From positions 1 through 57,691 of IMG/VR virus record IMGVR_UViG_3300044631_002111: DNA of 57,691 bases; one strand, written 5' to 3'. Position numbers and translations under genes: made by a program. The notes under the pieces were generated by a model. That model saw only the letters and a program-made list of their open reading frames with translations. It did not search any database and was not told where the DNA came from. This DNA comes from a virus. This document shows, piece after piece, positions 25,816-34,126 of the stretch; the stretch's first letter is position 1; every line of letters starts with the position of its first letter.

Positions 25816-28052
25816 TAGAACATTTGGCTAGCTTGCTGAATTTTTTGCGCCGTCTCGGCGTCTCGGAGCGCCAGCTTTTGTTGCGCTTCGGCCTGTTGCA
25901 GTGCCAGCTTTTGCTGGTGCCGTTCGGCTTCCATTTGAAGTTGTGCCTGATGGGCTTGAGCTTTGGACTGGGTCTCAGACGCTCCGCCTTCGGCCGGGGC
26001 TCCCCCCGCCGCTTCTTGGGCGCGGGCCTGTTCAGCGGTGACTTTCTCGATGGTCTGCTCGGCAATCTCGTTGCTCTGTTGGAACATCTGTTTGAGTTGT
26101 CCGTATTCCTGTTTCCGAGAGGCGTCTTGAGCGACGAACTGCATGTGCTCATTGGCGTGCGCCACGGCGATTTGGAAATACCGCGCTGCCGTCTGCGGAT
26201 CTGCCTGCTGCTGTTTGACCGCCTGCGCCATGTTGGCGAGGTCCTGAATGTGGACTGAGGCGTGGACAAAGTGGTTCTCGGACGGCTGCAAAGTCACCGG
26301 ACGGCCCTGAGCGATGGCTGCGTTCTCCAATTCGGCGATCTTCTCGTCGATGACCGGACGCGACTCTTGGAGCTTCGGCACATAGCGGTCGACGTGGTCG
26401 TAACCGATGCGGGCGGCAACACGATCGCGCAAAAGGCTCTGTCGGCCCTGCTCATCGAACTGATTGGCCATGGCCATGAACTCGTCCATGGCGACAAGTC
26501 GAAGTTGATCGGAACCCGCTCCGATGGAGCGCACAGCGCGAACCTCGGTAACTTTGTTGTGAAGAACGTCGAGCGGCACTCCGCGGGAGGTGCAATACTT
26601 TTTGAAAGCCGCGACGGCCTCGCCACCACGTTCTTCGACCATGTAGTCCTTGCGAATAGCGCGCTTGAAAGTGCCGCGCAGCAACCGGCTCCAGGGTTCG
26701 TAAAAAAGATTCATCGCACCCGTGGTAAGCCGGGCGTCGCCTTGAAGTTGCGCCTGAACCTCGAACTTGGTGCGCTCTTTGGAGGTGGGGTTTCCGGCTA
26801 CGCTGCGATACGCCCCGGCTCGCTCGCGCAACTGCTGAGACATGTCCTGGAGAACGGGGATGGCATTCTGTCCGATGTTGGGCAGGTTTTTCTCCAAAAT
26901 CTGAACGCCAGAGTTGAGGACGCTGAAGGGCCCCAGATACTCGAAAGCAAGATTCTCCAGACTGTCTTCGCTGTCGGGTTGAATCAGGAGCGACGTGGAG
27001 AGCATGGCCCCGTCAACAAACTGACACCGCATCCGATTGCTGACCTGAATGTGCGGGAAAATCTTGTAACCCAATCCTCGGATTGAGGCGTAGTAGCCAT
27101 TGGTGCCGACCCCATAGCAAAAGGTCACGAACGCGTCGCACGCCTTACGGAAACGGCTGCGCTTCTCGTAAAGAAACTCGTCGTTGCTGCCGTCGGCCAA
27201 GGAGATGTAGTGACTGACGGTGCCATCGTACTCCTTGACCCAAGCGTGGATGACGCGAATCTCGGAACCCGACCCGTGCGCAACGTAAAGGTCGTTGTTC
27301 TTGAGGTCTTCTTGGTAGCGCTCCCAATCGGTAATTTGATAGGAATCGTTGGCACCGGAGTTGGCCAAAATGGCCTTCTTGACCTCGTTTACATCCCACC
27401 CTATTTCCCGAGCACGCTTTTCGTTTTTGATGAAGCTGTAAAGTTCGTGCGCTCGCATGATGCGAGGAGACACGGCGACCTCCACCATCTCTTCCGCGGC
27501 GAACGTGCGTCGCGGGAGCAGAAAGTCTCCGATCTTAGAGATCTGCCAGCGCCAGTCATACTCGTCTTCCCAATACGCAACCGACACGCCGTGTTTGATG
27601 AAATACGTCGAGTTCAAGACGTGCTTGAAATTGAACTCGTCCCATTCGCGCAGCATCTTGGTGAAGCCCTCCGCAATGACGCGCTCGTAATCGCCCTTCT
27701 TCTGCGGATCGGCCTCTTTGACCTCGACCGTAATTAAATTCTCTACCGACTGAACGAGGTCGACATAACCGGCGAGCGAGGACTCCAACAGCGATTCAGC
27801 TTCGCCAAAATTCAAATTGCAACGACTGGCCATCCCCGCCTCGCGCAAGGAATTGTCGTCATAAGGAGGCGCCCCATCGAACATTGCGTCCACCTCACTG
27901 CGATTTCTCGCATTGACTGAATCGGCCTGCTTCAGACGCTGATAGACCGAGTTAAGCGACTCGGGATCTTTGATGCGGCTCGGGGGCGGTGCGCCGTCCG
28001 ACCGCAAATTCCCTACAAGCGGGTCGGAAGTTGAAGGAGAATTAGGGACCAT
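25815..28052 (-). CDS. Portal (head-tail connector) protein
   Basis: The protein has 745 residues and lies directly after the large terminase. The central region contains the VAGNPTSKERTKFEVQ segment and the following helix-rich stretch typical of podoviral portals. The N-terminus (SLNSVYQRLKQADS ... AMFDGAPPYDDNSL) is also portal-like. The last roughly 150 residues are Gln/Ala-rich coiled coil, suggesting a long barrel above the crown. The ring would form the DNA channel and dock terminase. Confidence 0.82.
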   Translation of the reverse strand: MVPNSPSTSDPLVGNLRSDGAPPPSRIKDPESLNSVYQRLKQADSVNARNRSEVDAMFDGAPPYDDNSLREAGMASRCNLNFGEAESLLESSLAGYVDLVQSVENLITVEVKEADPQKKGDYERVIAEGFTKMLREWDEFNFKHVLNSTYFIKHGVSVAYWEDEYDWRWQISKIGDFLLPRRTFAAEEMVEVAVSPRIMRAHELYSFIKNEKRAREIGWDVNEVKKAILANSGANDSYQITDWERYQEDLKNNDLYVAHGSGSEIRVIHAWVKEYDGTVSHYISLADGSNDEFLYEKRSRFRKACDAFVTFCYGVGTNGYYASIRGLGYKIFPHIQVSNRMRCQFVDGAMLSTSLLIQPDSEDSLENLAFEYLGPFSVLNSGVQILEKNLPNIGQNAIPVLQDMSQQLRERAGAYRSVAGNPTSKERTKFEVQAQLQGDARLTTGAMNLFYEPWSRLLRGTFKRAIRKDYMVEERGGEAVAAFKKYCTSRGVPLDVLHNKVTEVRAVRSIGAGSDQLRLVAMDEFMAMANQFDEQGRQSLLRDRVAARIGYDHVDRYVPKLQESRPVIDEKIAELENAAIAQGRPVTLQPSENHFVHASVHIQDLANMAQAVKQQQADPQTAARYFQIAVAHANEHMQFVAQDASRKQEYGQLKQMFQQSNEIAEQTIEKVTAEQARAQEAAGGAPAEGGASETQSKAQAHQAQLQMEAERHQQKLALQQAEAQQKLALRDAETAQKIQQASQMF

Positions 28053-28102
28053 GAAAAAAGGGGAGATTGCGGAAAGGTTTGGGTAAGCACGCAGATATGC
28101 GC

Positions 28103-28122
28103 GGTATATTATGCTTTGTCAA
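28103..28122 (-). promoter_or_regulatory. Dyad element and TTGACA upstream of the portal gene
   Basis: The minus strand reads TTGACA, one base, then AGCATAATATACC. The right half of the dyad is conserved and the left half is degenerate. A CATATC lies 17 bp after TTGACA and could serve as a -10. It lies at the terminase 3' end, about 50 bp before the portal ATG. Confidence 0.5.
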
Positions 28123-29918
28123 ATAGAAAATTTGCTAAACTTGATGGACTTGCCCGAGTTAGCGGCGGAGAGCTTTCCAAAAGTAATTTTACGCTTCACC
28201 TGAATCGAGGTCTCTTGACGCTTCATAGTTACTGTCATGCCACCGAATCCGAACCTTTGACGACACAGCTCAATCAAAATCATGGCCGCGTCGGCCAAGT
28301 CAGGTGATGCGCCGGTCCGGGCTTTCATGTCCGTCTTGCTTTCGACCTCCATGCGGATGGACGCCCCTTTCTTGGTGGAATACTTCCGGGCGCACATCTC
28401 CTTGGCCAGTTCGCGGTCTATGCCCTTGAGCTGCCCGGTCCGAATCAGCTCTTTGGCCCCGAACCACAACTCGGAAACCCTGTTGGTATACCGCTCGCTG
28501 CTAAGAGCGGAGTCGGAGATAGAGACAGGAAGTTCGCTAGCCTTGCCGCCGAACTGAACGCCCAGAACTTCGGGCGACCAGACCATGGAGACGACGTCCC
28601 CGAACGGACCACCAGCTCCAGACTTGTCGTAGGAAGCGCACCAAGGTTCCACTCCCTCCGCCTCACAGGCGTCTTTGAACTGCTGGACGATTTGTTCAGT
28701 CCGGGTTCGTTTCTTGTCGTGAACATTGTCCTGAAGAAGTTTCCGGTGGGTAAACATGAGTGTCGGAATCCCGTCCCGCGAGATGCCGAACTCCCCAAAT
28801 TGTATTGGAGTGCGGTCGCCTCCATTGGTGAAGGCCGGGTCCAGGCCAGCTATCTTGGTCGGCGGCTCTAGCCAGATCGCCTCCCCGTCCGCCCCTGCCG
28901 AAATGATCTCCGTCTCAGAGTAAATGTTGTCCTCGTCTCCCGTGGGGGCCCAGTACCCGCGGAACATGCGGTAGTAGGCCAGCGAGTTCTCCCCAAACCG
29001 AGCTTTGGCCTCGTCCAACTTAGCCTGGGTGACAATCCAGGGGTAAATCGTCTTTCCGGTCAGCACGTTCGGGCTGCGCTCCCCGTCAAACCGGATACAC
29101 AGTCCGCGCTCAGTGTCCCACTCCTCTTCCAGGGGGCTGATCGACTGCCAACCGCCCTTTGGTTTGGCTAAAATACCGAACGCGTCAAAGCGGCTGGCGG
29201 GGTTCCCGATCCCGATGAACTGGAACTCGGGGTTTAAGGACAGATTCGACGCCGAGGCCTCCAAAATTGACTCGGAAAGCTCGGGCATCTCGTCAGCGAT
29301 AACAATGACGCGCCGATTTTTGAACCCGATCAATTTTCCCACGGCTTCTTTTTCTTTTTTCTTCTCGGCCGCGATGAGCGTGATGCCGCATTTGTCCGAA
29401 GTTCCGCCCGTTCCGTCCTCGAACCGGATAAGCCCCATGGAATCGACAAGTTTCCCCGGCAGCGGAGGTGCAGCTTGCCAGTAATCCCGAATACTCCCCC
29501 AAATGCGTTTGCGGGAATCCTTCAAAGTGGTCGAAGTTACGAGCACCATCGTGTCATAAGGCGCGGCGATGAAATTCACGATCGCCCACACGGCGAAAAA
29601 ATCCGTTTTCCCAGACGAAGCACACCCGGCCACGGCGAGGTATTGATTGGCGCAGGACGCTTCCAACATCCGTTCGGCCCATGGGTGCCAGACGAAGGGT
29701 TTCGGACCGTCTTCCGGCCACAGAGCTGACACGATGCGCTTGAAATGATGCTCGGGCGTCTCCCCGCCTTTCTCCAGCGGCATCGGATTGCGAAACGAAA
29801 ACAGTTCGCGGTTGAATTGGTCGATCTTTTTGCTCCACCAACGCCCGTACTGCCACTCTTTGTCGGAGACATCGACGACACGGCCATCCGCCGTGCGAAT
29901 TTTTCCTCGTGATGACAT
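28119..29918 (-). CDS. Terminase large subunit
   Basis: The protein has 599 residues. The ATPase domain has a Walker A-like GCASSGKTDF (about 96-105) and a Walker B VIADEMPE (about 203-210). The nuclease domain has Asp-containing strands AGLDPAFTNGG, WCASYDKSG and LADAAMIL, as in RNase H-like terminase nucleases. It pumps DNA into the prohead through the portal and cuts concatemers. It is the first gene of the leftward arm, facing the integration region. No separate small subunit is evident next to it; the HTH protein at 45.8 kb is one candidate. Confidence 0.88.
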   Translation of the reverse strand: MSSRGKIRTADGRVVDVSDKEWQYGRWWSKKIDQFNRELFSFRNPMPLEKGGETPEHHFKRIVSALWPEDGPKPFVWHPWAERMLEASCANQYLAVAGCASSGKTDFFAVWAIVNFIAAPYDTMVLVTSTTLKDSRKRIWGSIRDYWQAAPPLPGKLVDSMGLIRFEDGTGGTSDKCGITLIAAEKKKEKEAVGKLIGFKNRRVIVIADEMPELSESILEASASNLSLNPEFQFIGIGNPASRFDAFGILAKPKGGWQSISPLEEEWDTERGLCIRFDGERSPNVLTGKTIYPWIVTQAKLDEAKARFGENSLAYYRMFRGYWAPTGDEDNIYSETEIISAGADGEAIWLEPPTKIAGLDPAFTNGGDRTPIQFGEFGISRDGIPTLMFTHRKLLQDNVHDKKRTRTEQIVQQFKDACEAEGVEPWCASYDKSGAGGPFGDVVSMVWSPEVLGVQFGGKASELPVSISDSALSSERYTNRVSELWFGAKELIRTGQLKGIDRELAKEMCARKYSTKKGASIRMEVESKTDMKARTGASPDLADAAMILIELCRQRFGFGGMTVTMKRQETSIQVKRKITFGKLSAANSGKSIKFSKFSI

Positions 29919-29985
29919 TTTTTTCAGCCTGTCACCATTCCGTCACCACTTTGCTCCGATTTCTTCACTTACTCTGTAAAAAAAC

Positions 29986-30010
29986 CGGAGCCTACGGGGC
30001 TCGAACCCGC
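29986..30010 (-). other. tRNA or tmRNA 3'-end remnant (probable att core)
   Basis: On the minus strand the sequence has a 5-bp T-stem (GCGGG/CCCGT), the T-loop TTCGAGC and an acceptor 3' strand AGGCTCC with G after it. No matching 5' acceptor strand GGAGCCT exists upstream, so this is not a complete tRNA. It most likely restores the 3' end of a host tRNA or tmRNA gene on integration. Confidence 0.6.
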
Positions 30011-30044
30011 ATTCGCATACACCAGTTCCATATAACTGCATTAG

Positions 30045-30056
30045 GGTATATTAACC
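30045..30056. promoter_or_regulatory. Dyad-like element in the integration region
   Basis: GGTATATTAACC, a 12-bp variant of the GGTAT-N3-ATACC family, lies between the att core and the integrase. A related half site GGTATATTC follows at 30112. Confidence 0.45.
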
Positions 30057-30131
30057 CAAAACAGAGTGTTTCGTCAAGGGGTTTCATACACCATGACCAA
30101 AAAAGAGTGTCGGTATATTCCACTTTCCCGG

Positions 30132-30161
30132 TTGACAAGCGTCACCAAGCGTCACCATATT
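30132..30161 (+). promoter_or_regulatory. Possible integrase promoter
   Basis: TTGACA (30132-30137) and CATATT (30156-30161) are 18 bp apart. The two right-hand GTCACCA repeats lie in the spacer, so a protein bound there, perhaps the integrase, could repress its own gene. The start would be close to the ATG at 30171. Confidence 0.4.
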
Positions 30162-30170
30162 GCGGCACCT

Positions 30171-31334
30171 ATGAAGTTAAAAAAGACCAAAAACATCGTG
30201 TATCCTTTCGTCCAAAAGACCCCCTTCGGGAGCGTGAACATCTACCGACAGGGTCAGGGCAGAACAAGATACTTTGTCACCTGGACGGGGGAGAACGGGC
30301 GGCAGAGAGCGGCCTTCGACAACGAAGTCACAGCGCACCAACGCGCGGAGGAGATCATCGAAGATTTCCGTCGCGGAGTATCCTTGAGAAACAACATCAC
30401 CTCCGCCCAAGCGGCTCGGATTGCCGAATACAGCTCCGTCCTATCCGAGCACAACGTGTCCATAGGGGATGCGGTGAAATTTTTCGTCTCGCACGTCACC
30501 AACACAGCAAAAACGAAGAAAGACGCCTTACTCGCGGCACACGAATATCTCAGCTCGTTCGAGGAACAATCGTCCAAGAACCGGCACTACTCGACAGTCC
30601 GCTCGATCTGCATGCAGTTCGGAAGAGCTTTTAGGAAAACTCTCGACGCTATAACGCTCAAAGAACTCGACACCTACTTGCGGGGAATCTCGTCCTCCGG
30701 GAGAACTCGGAACAACCATCTCGGCACGCTCAAAACTTTTTTCAAGTGGGCGCAGAAATGGGGGTATATGGCTACCGGTGAGATGGAGATCGACAAGATC
30801 GACCAGTTTAAACAGGCCATCTCTCCCATCGAAATCTTCACCCCCGCGGAAATGCGCAAGCTGCTGGCGAATGCGAGCGAAGAGCTGTTGCCTGCCCTGG
30901 TTGTCGGCGCTTTCGCGGGCGTTCGCACGGCGGAAATCAGCCGAATGCACTGGGAGGACATCCGCTTGGATGAAAAAGTCATCATGCTCGACTCCCAAAA
31001 GACTAAGACCAAGCGGCGCCGGATGCCCCTGATCTGCGACAACTTGGCGGCTTGGTTGGAGAAGCTCAAAGGGGACAAGACGGGCCCAATACGCTGCGGC
31101 CAGACCAAGTTCCACCACGACAGGGCCGCGCTCTGCGAAAAGGTTGGGATTCCTTGGAAAGACAACGGGCTTCGCAAAAGCTACATTTCCTACCGCATGG
31201 CCCAGCCGGACGCGGACGCCCAGAAGGTTTCCAAGCAGTGCGGAAATTCCGCGGACATGGTGGAGGAGTGCTACAAAGGCTTAGTTCCTCCAAGCGCAGC
31301 AAACGAGTGGTTTTCCCTCTTACCCCAGCAATGA
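30171..31334 (+). CDS. int: Tyrosine site-specific integrase
   Basis: The protein has 387 residues from the ATG at 30171; the frame is open upstream to 30066 but that part overlaps the att region. It has an arm-binding N-terminus, a SAM-like core-binding domain (TLKELDTYLRGISSSGRTRNN) and a catalytic domain. Visible catalytic features are the first Arg in AGVRTAEISRMHW (about residue 252), the KTKTKRRRMP strand, the second Arg in NGLRKSYISY and Tyr in VEECYKG (about 367). The usual His before the second Arg is Asn, and the His/Trp near the C-terminus is not obvious; variants like this occur in some environmental integrases. It catalyses phage integration at attB. Confidence 0.88.
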   Translation: MKLKKTKNIVYPFVQKTPFGSVNIYRQGQGRTRYFVTWTGENGRQRAAFDNEVTAHQRAEEIIEDFRRGVSLRNNITSAQAARIAEYSSVLSEHNVSIGDAVKFFVSHVTNTAKTKKDALLAAHEYLSSFEEQSSKNRHYSTVRSICMQFGRAFRKTLDAITLKELDTYLRGISSSGRTRNNHLGTLKTFFKWAQKWGYMATGEMEIDKIDQFKQAISPIEIFTPAEMRKLLANASEELLPALVVGAFAGVRTAEISRMHWEDIRLDEKVIMLDSQKTKTKRRRMPLICDNLAAWLEKLKGDKTGPIRCGQTKFHHDRAALCEKVGIPWKDNGLRKSYISYRMAQPDADAQKVSKQCGNSADMVEECYKGLVPPSAANEWFSLLPQQ

Positions 31335-31487
31335 ATACCGCACGGCGCCCAATCCGAACCGATGGCACTAACGCAAAGAACTTTGGCGCTATTTTAATTT
31401 TGTGGTTGCATACACCATGGCCCTGATGTAATTTGAAAATGTTTCCGAACTACCCGTTTGAAAACACCAACCCTAAAAAAAACCATA

Positions 31488-31682
31488 ATGCCTAACAAAA
31501 TAGCCGACCACCGACGCCGAGTGGTATACATCGAAGAAAAAGAAAATTGGGACTTAATGTGTGAAGTCGCAAAACGCAACGGGATACCTCCGTCTGCCAT
31601 CATTCGAGCTGCCACGCATCAAATCTGCGAAAAGCTGCGTGCGGACCCCAAAGTTCGCTTCATCCAGCCCATCTTCAGTTAG
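31488..31682 (+). CDS. Ribbon-helix-helix-like DNA-binding protein
   Basis: The protein has 64 residues with the order basic stretch (DHRRRVVYIEEKENW), helix (LMCEVAKRNGI), turn, helix (PPSAIIRAATHQICEKL). This strand-helix-helix plan fits Arc/MetJ-type repressors that bind DNA as dimers. It lies between integrase and the excisionase-like gene, a usual place for lysogeny control. Assignment is by pattern only. Confidence 0.55.
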   Translation: MPNKIADHRRRVVYIEEKENWDLMCEVAKRNGIPPSAIIRAATHQICEKLRADPKVRFIQPIFS

Positions 31683-31685
31683 CCT

Positions 31686-32012
31686 ATGGGCGGTTCGATC
31701 ACGCTAGAAGCCGCCTCCTTCAGGGTCATCGCCCTGAACGAAGGTCGCATCAAGATCGAGCTGGAGGACGCGGATCTCTCCGGACTGACGTCGATTGCGC
31801 CAGTCGCCGTGTATGACAAAAGTAAACTTGCACGGCGGCTGGGCGTAACGAAGAGGTCAATCGACAACTACATCCGGCAGGCCCGTCATCCCCTGCCCTA
31901 CACGATTGCCATGGGTAGGGCGCGCTTTTTGGAAAGCGATGTGGAAGAGTGGCTGCGAGCGGGAGCCTCACCGGCTGCACGTAGAGTGCGCGCACGCCTG
32001 ACCAACCTATGA
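31686..32012 (+). CDS. Excisionase-like helix-turn-helix protein
   Basis: The protein has 108 residues. The C-terminal half, YDKSKLARRLGVTKRSIDNY followed by an R-F-x-x-S-D-V-E-E-W strand-helix, is the winged helix-turn-helix type (HTH_17/MerR-like) found in Xis and AlpA proteins. The N-terminal half is a small beta domain. Position two genes after int supports a directionality or regulatory role. It overlaps ruvC by 4 bp. Confidence 0.65.
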   Translation: MGGSITLEAASFRVIALNEGRIKIELEDADLSGLTSIAPVAVYDKSKLARRLGVTKRSIDNYIRQARHPLPYTIAMGRARFLESDVEEWLRAGASPAARRVRARLTNL

Positions 32013-32485
32013 GCGCCATCCTTGCCCTTGATCTTGCCACCCAGACCGGCTGGGCCTACCACGCTAACGGACTGATTTCGTCGGGCAGCGAGGGGTTCAA
32101 GCTCAAAAAGAACGGCGGGCCAGGAGTCAGGTTCCTTAAGTTCCGATCGTGGCTCCGCGACCAACTTGTTGAGGTGAAGCCGGAGCTGATTGTCTACGAG
32201 GAGGTCATGCGCTGGTCGTCCGGTGCCGCTGCGAAATGCTATTGCGGCTTACTTGGGGTACTGCAAACCGAGTGCGAGGCGAAGGAAATCAAGTATGAAG
32301 GAGTCCATGTCGGCACGATCAAAAAGTTCGCGACGAAGAAGGGCAATGCGACCAAGGAGCAGATGATCGAGGCAGCAAAAGACCTGGGATTTGGGCCGCA
32401 GGATGACAATGAGGCCGACGCCCTGCACATTTTGCTTTTATTTTGTCAGAGGTTGAATATACCACTACCCCACCCGACCAAATGA
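32009..32485 (+). CDS. ruvC: RuvC-like Holliday junction resolvase
   Basis: The protein has 158 residues. It has the RuvC acidic residues: LALDLATQTGW (first Asp, residue 7), VYEEVMRW (Glu, about 63) and DDNEADALHI (Asp pair, about 131-136). It cleaves four-way junctions and branched DNA during recombination or packaging. The start overlaps the previous stop (ATGA) and the end overlaps the next gene. Confidence 0.85.
   Translation: MSAILALDLATQTGWAYHANGLISSGSEGFKLKKNGGPGVRFLKFRSWLRDQLVEVKPELIVYEEVMRWSSGAAAKCYCGLLGVLQTECEAKEIKYEGVHVGTIKKFATKKGNATKEQMIEAAKDLGFGPQDDNEADALHILLLFCQRLNIPLPHPTK
32451..32463 (+). promoter_or_regulatory. Dyad element inside the end of ruvC
   Basis: GGTTGAATATACC, identical in sequence to the complement of the capsid-leader copy, is followed by ACTACC and lies 18 bp before the next start. 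The left half is degenerate. Confidence 0.45.
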
Positions 32486-32913
32486 CGCCCGAAGTCGAAG
32501 AACAACTCGAAGGTCTGCTGCTGGCCACCGGCTACGACGATTGCCTCCTCGGGATCGCCGAACGCTGCGGACAACCCAACGCCGCCGCCTACGACGCGCA
32601 GAAAATCGCGCGGTCTCTCATGCGGCAGGGCATGTCTGAAGAGGAAGCCTGGGAATTTTTTTATTTCAACATCTCCGGCGCCTACGTCGGGGAACTAACG
32701 CCCATATTTATCCACAAATTATGCCAACCAAAACAAAAAGCCGAGTCAACCAAGCCAACAACTACACGAAGCCGTCGATGCGAAAACGCCTCTTTGAAAA
32801 AATCAAAGCGGGAACCAAGGGCGGGGACCCCGGCGAGTGGTCGGCGCGCAAAGCGCAACTACTCGCGACTAAATACAAAGCGAACGGCGGCGGCTACCGC
32901 GACTAAGAAATGA
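32482..32913 (+). CDS. Small acidic phage protein with overprinted basic tail
   Basis: The ATG at 32482 opens 143 residues. The first 80 are a recognisable soluble phage-type domain (LEGLLLATGYDDCLLGIAER, GMSEEEAWEFFYFNI, GAYVGELTPIF). After about residue 80 the frame continues as a very basic, low-complexity tail that fully overlaps the 32721 gene in another frame. The tail is probably the by-product of reading through the neighbour. Function unknown. Confidence 0.6.
   Translation: MTPEVEEQLEGLLLATGYDDCLLGIAERCGQPNAAAYDAQKIARSLMRQGMSEEEAWEFFYFNISGAYVGELTPIFIHKLCQPKQKAESTKPTTTRSRRCENASLKKSKREPRAGTPASGRRAKRNYSRLNTKRTAAATATKK
32721..32906 (+). CDS. Small basic protein, N-terminal half of a DUF5872-like protein
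   Basis: The protein has 61 residues: RVNQANNYTKPSMRKRLFEK and GEWSARKAQLLATKYKANGG. The pattern of a KPxxRxRLF helix, GG-PG-WSARKAQLLA and KxxGGGY matches the first half of the DUF5872 family as I remember it. A single in-frame ochre codon and one GAA codon separate it from the next gene, which looks like the second half. Possibly DNA- or nucleoprotein-binding. Confidence 0.65.
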   Translation: MPTKTKSRVNQANNYTKPSMRKRLFEKIKAGTKGGDPGEWSARKAQLLATKYKANGGGYRD

Positions 32914-33140
32914 AAAAGCCGCAAACCTCTCTGAAGAACTGGACCGCACAAAAGTGGCGCACCTCCGATGGCTCCCCGTCCAAAGGCAAAAAACGCTACC
33001 TGCCCGACGCGGCATGGGGCTCGTTGACCAAGTCAGAAAAAGCCTCGACCAACCGCGCAAAAGCCAAAGGCAACCGAGCAGGAAAACAGTTCGTCAGTCA
33101 ACCCAAGAAGATAGCCGCGAAGACCGCACGCTATCGCTAA
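32910..33140 (+). CDS. Small basic protein, C-terminal half of a DUF5872-like protein
   Basis: The protein has 76 residues: SLKNWTAQKWRTSDGSPSKG, RYLPDAAWGSLTKSEKA and GKQFVSQPKKIAAKTARYR. These match the second half of DUF5872-type proteins. It is in the same frame as the 32721 gene, 3 bp after its stop. Either a split gene or a stop codon read through at low level. Confidence 0.65.
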   Translation: MKKPQTSLKNWTAQKWRTSDGSPSKGKKRYLPDAAWGSLTKSEKASTNRAKAKGNRAGKQFVSQPKKIAAKTARYR

Positions 33141-33154
33141 CCCCAACCAACAAT

Positions 33155-33421
33155 ATGCCAAACAAAACCGCAGCCTGGACCAGAAAAGAAGGTAAAAACC
33201 CGAAAGGCGGGCTCAACGCCAAAGGCAGAGCCAGCTACAACCGCGCCACCGGAGGGAACCTCAAACCCCCCGCGCCTAAGCCCAAGACCGCGAAAGACGC
33301 CGGACGACGTAAGTCGTTTTGCGCGCGCATGTCGGGCATGAAGTCGAAGCTGACCAGCGCCAAAACCAAGAACGATCCGAACAGCCGCATCAACAAGTCG
33401 TTGAGGGCCTGGAACTGCTAA
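33155..33421 (+). CDS. DUF6321-like small basic protein
   Basis: The protein has 88 residues: TAAWTRKEGKNPKGGLNAKG, RRKSFCARMSGM, LTSAKTKNDPNSRINKSLRA and terminal WNC. This is close to the DUF6321 family, small Lys/Arg-rich proteins common in large aquatic phages, with unknown function. It sits in a block of basic proteins that could package or condense DNA, or join the virion. Confidence 0.75.
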   Translation: MPNKTAAWTRKEGKNPKGGLNAKGRASYNRATGGNLKPPAPKPKTAKDAGRRKSFCARMSGMKSKLTSAKTKNDPNSRINKSLRAWNC

Positions 33422-33425
33422 AGCC

Positions 33426-33590
33426 ATGGCGGACGAAAGACTTGAGCGCAATTGGAAGATGGCCAACGCCGCATCCGACAACGTGATGCGACCGGCCAGC
33501 GAGCAATACCGCGCCAACTACGACGAAATCTTTCGGAGCAAATCTCCGACGCAGCAACCTCCCGACGAGACTCCGTGCCAGCCAAAGTGA
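33426..33590 (+). CDS. 54-residue hypothetical protein
   Basis: ATG at 33426, 4 bp after the DUF6321-like gene. It is soluble and helical (ERLEREWK-like start, MRPASEQYRANYDEIF) with a Pro/Gln-rich end. The stop lies inside the dNMP kinase gene. It is not recognised, but spacing and codon pattern support it. Confidence 0.5.
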   Translation: MADERLERNWKMANAASDNVMRPASEQYRANYDEIFRSKSPTQQPPDETPCQPK

Positions 33591-34126
33591 CGCCGCCCCG
33601 CCTGGTTGCTTTGTGTGGCCAAGCCGGTTCCGGAAAATCCACTTGCTCGGAGTTTCTTGAGCGGGAATGGGGGTATCATCTAATTAAGTTTGCCGCTCCT
33701 CTCAAAGAGATGTTGCGGGCCCTAGGACTCTCCCCAGCTCACCTTGAGGGAGACTTAAAAGAAACGCCCACAGAGCTGCTTGCAGGGCAAACCCCGCGTT
33801 GGGCTATGCAAACACTCGGAACCGAATGGGGAAGAGAACTAATGGGGCCGGATATCTGGGCGAACGCGTGGGAGCACGCGGCGACTCTAGTTCTGAACGA
33901 AGGGGGGACAGTGGTTGTCGACGACTGCCGCTTCCCAAACGAACTGGAAGCAGTTCGTCACTTGGGGGGAGTGGCCATAAACATACTGCGCCCGTCTCTT
34001 CGCATTCCGTGGGAGCACAAGTCGGAAAGCCACGAACTGCCCACCGACCACACTATTGTCAACGACCACGACCGAACCCATTTACTGGACAGACTCTGCG
34101 CCATCCTGAAGCTCAACTGCCTATGA
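33575..34126 (+). CDS. Deoxynucleoside monophosphate kinase
   Basis: The protein has 183 residues from a GTG at 33575. P-loop CGQAGSGKST (about 14-23), a lid/substrate region with ELLAGQTPRWAMQTLGTEWG, and VVVDDCRFPNEL match the phage dNMP kinase family (T4 gp1-like). It would phosphorylate dNMPs to feed replication. It overlaps the preceding small gene by 16 bp and the next gene by 4 bp. Confidence 0.82.
   Translation: MPAKVTPPRLVALCGQAGSGKSTCSEFLEREWGYHLIKFAAPLKEMLRALGLSPAHLEGDLKETPTELLAGQTPRWAMQTLGTEWGRELMGPDIWANAWEHAATLVLNEGGTVVVDDCRFPNELEAVRHLGGVAINILRPSLRIPWEHKSESHELPTDHTIVNDHDRTHLLDRLCAILKLNCL

Larger units (their letters stand above)
29931..30157. other. attP-like region with paired arm-type repeats
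   Basis: GTCACCA occurs at 29931 and 29942 on one side, and at 30141 and 30151 on the other, all in one orientation and spaced 11 and 10 bp. Between them lies a tRNA-like 3' end. Paired arm sites around a tRNA-derived core, beside a tyrosine integrase, are the layout of attP. Genes on both sides are phage genes, so the site is not split as in a prophage. Confidence 0.65.

Noticed and set aside
29986-30060. A complete tRNA gene on the minus strand
   Set aside because: T-arm and 3' acceptor strand are present, but the matching 5' acceptor strand and D-arm are missing; better explained as an att core.
30066-30170. Extended integrase start at the GTG 30066
   Set aside because: The extra residues would overlap the att core edge and arm sites; the ATG at 30171 gives a normal N-terminus.
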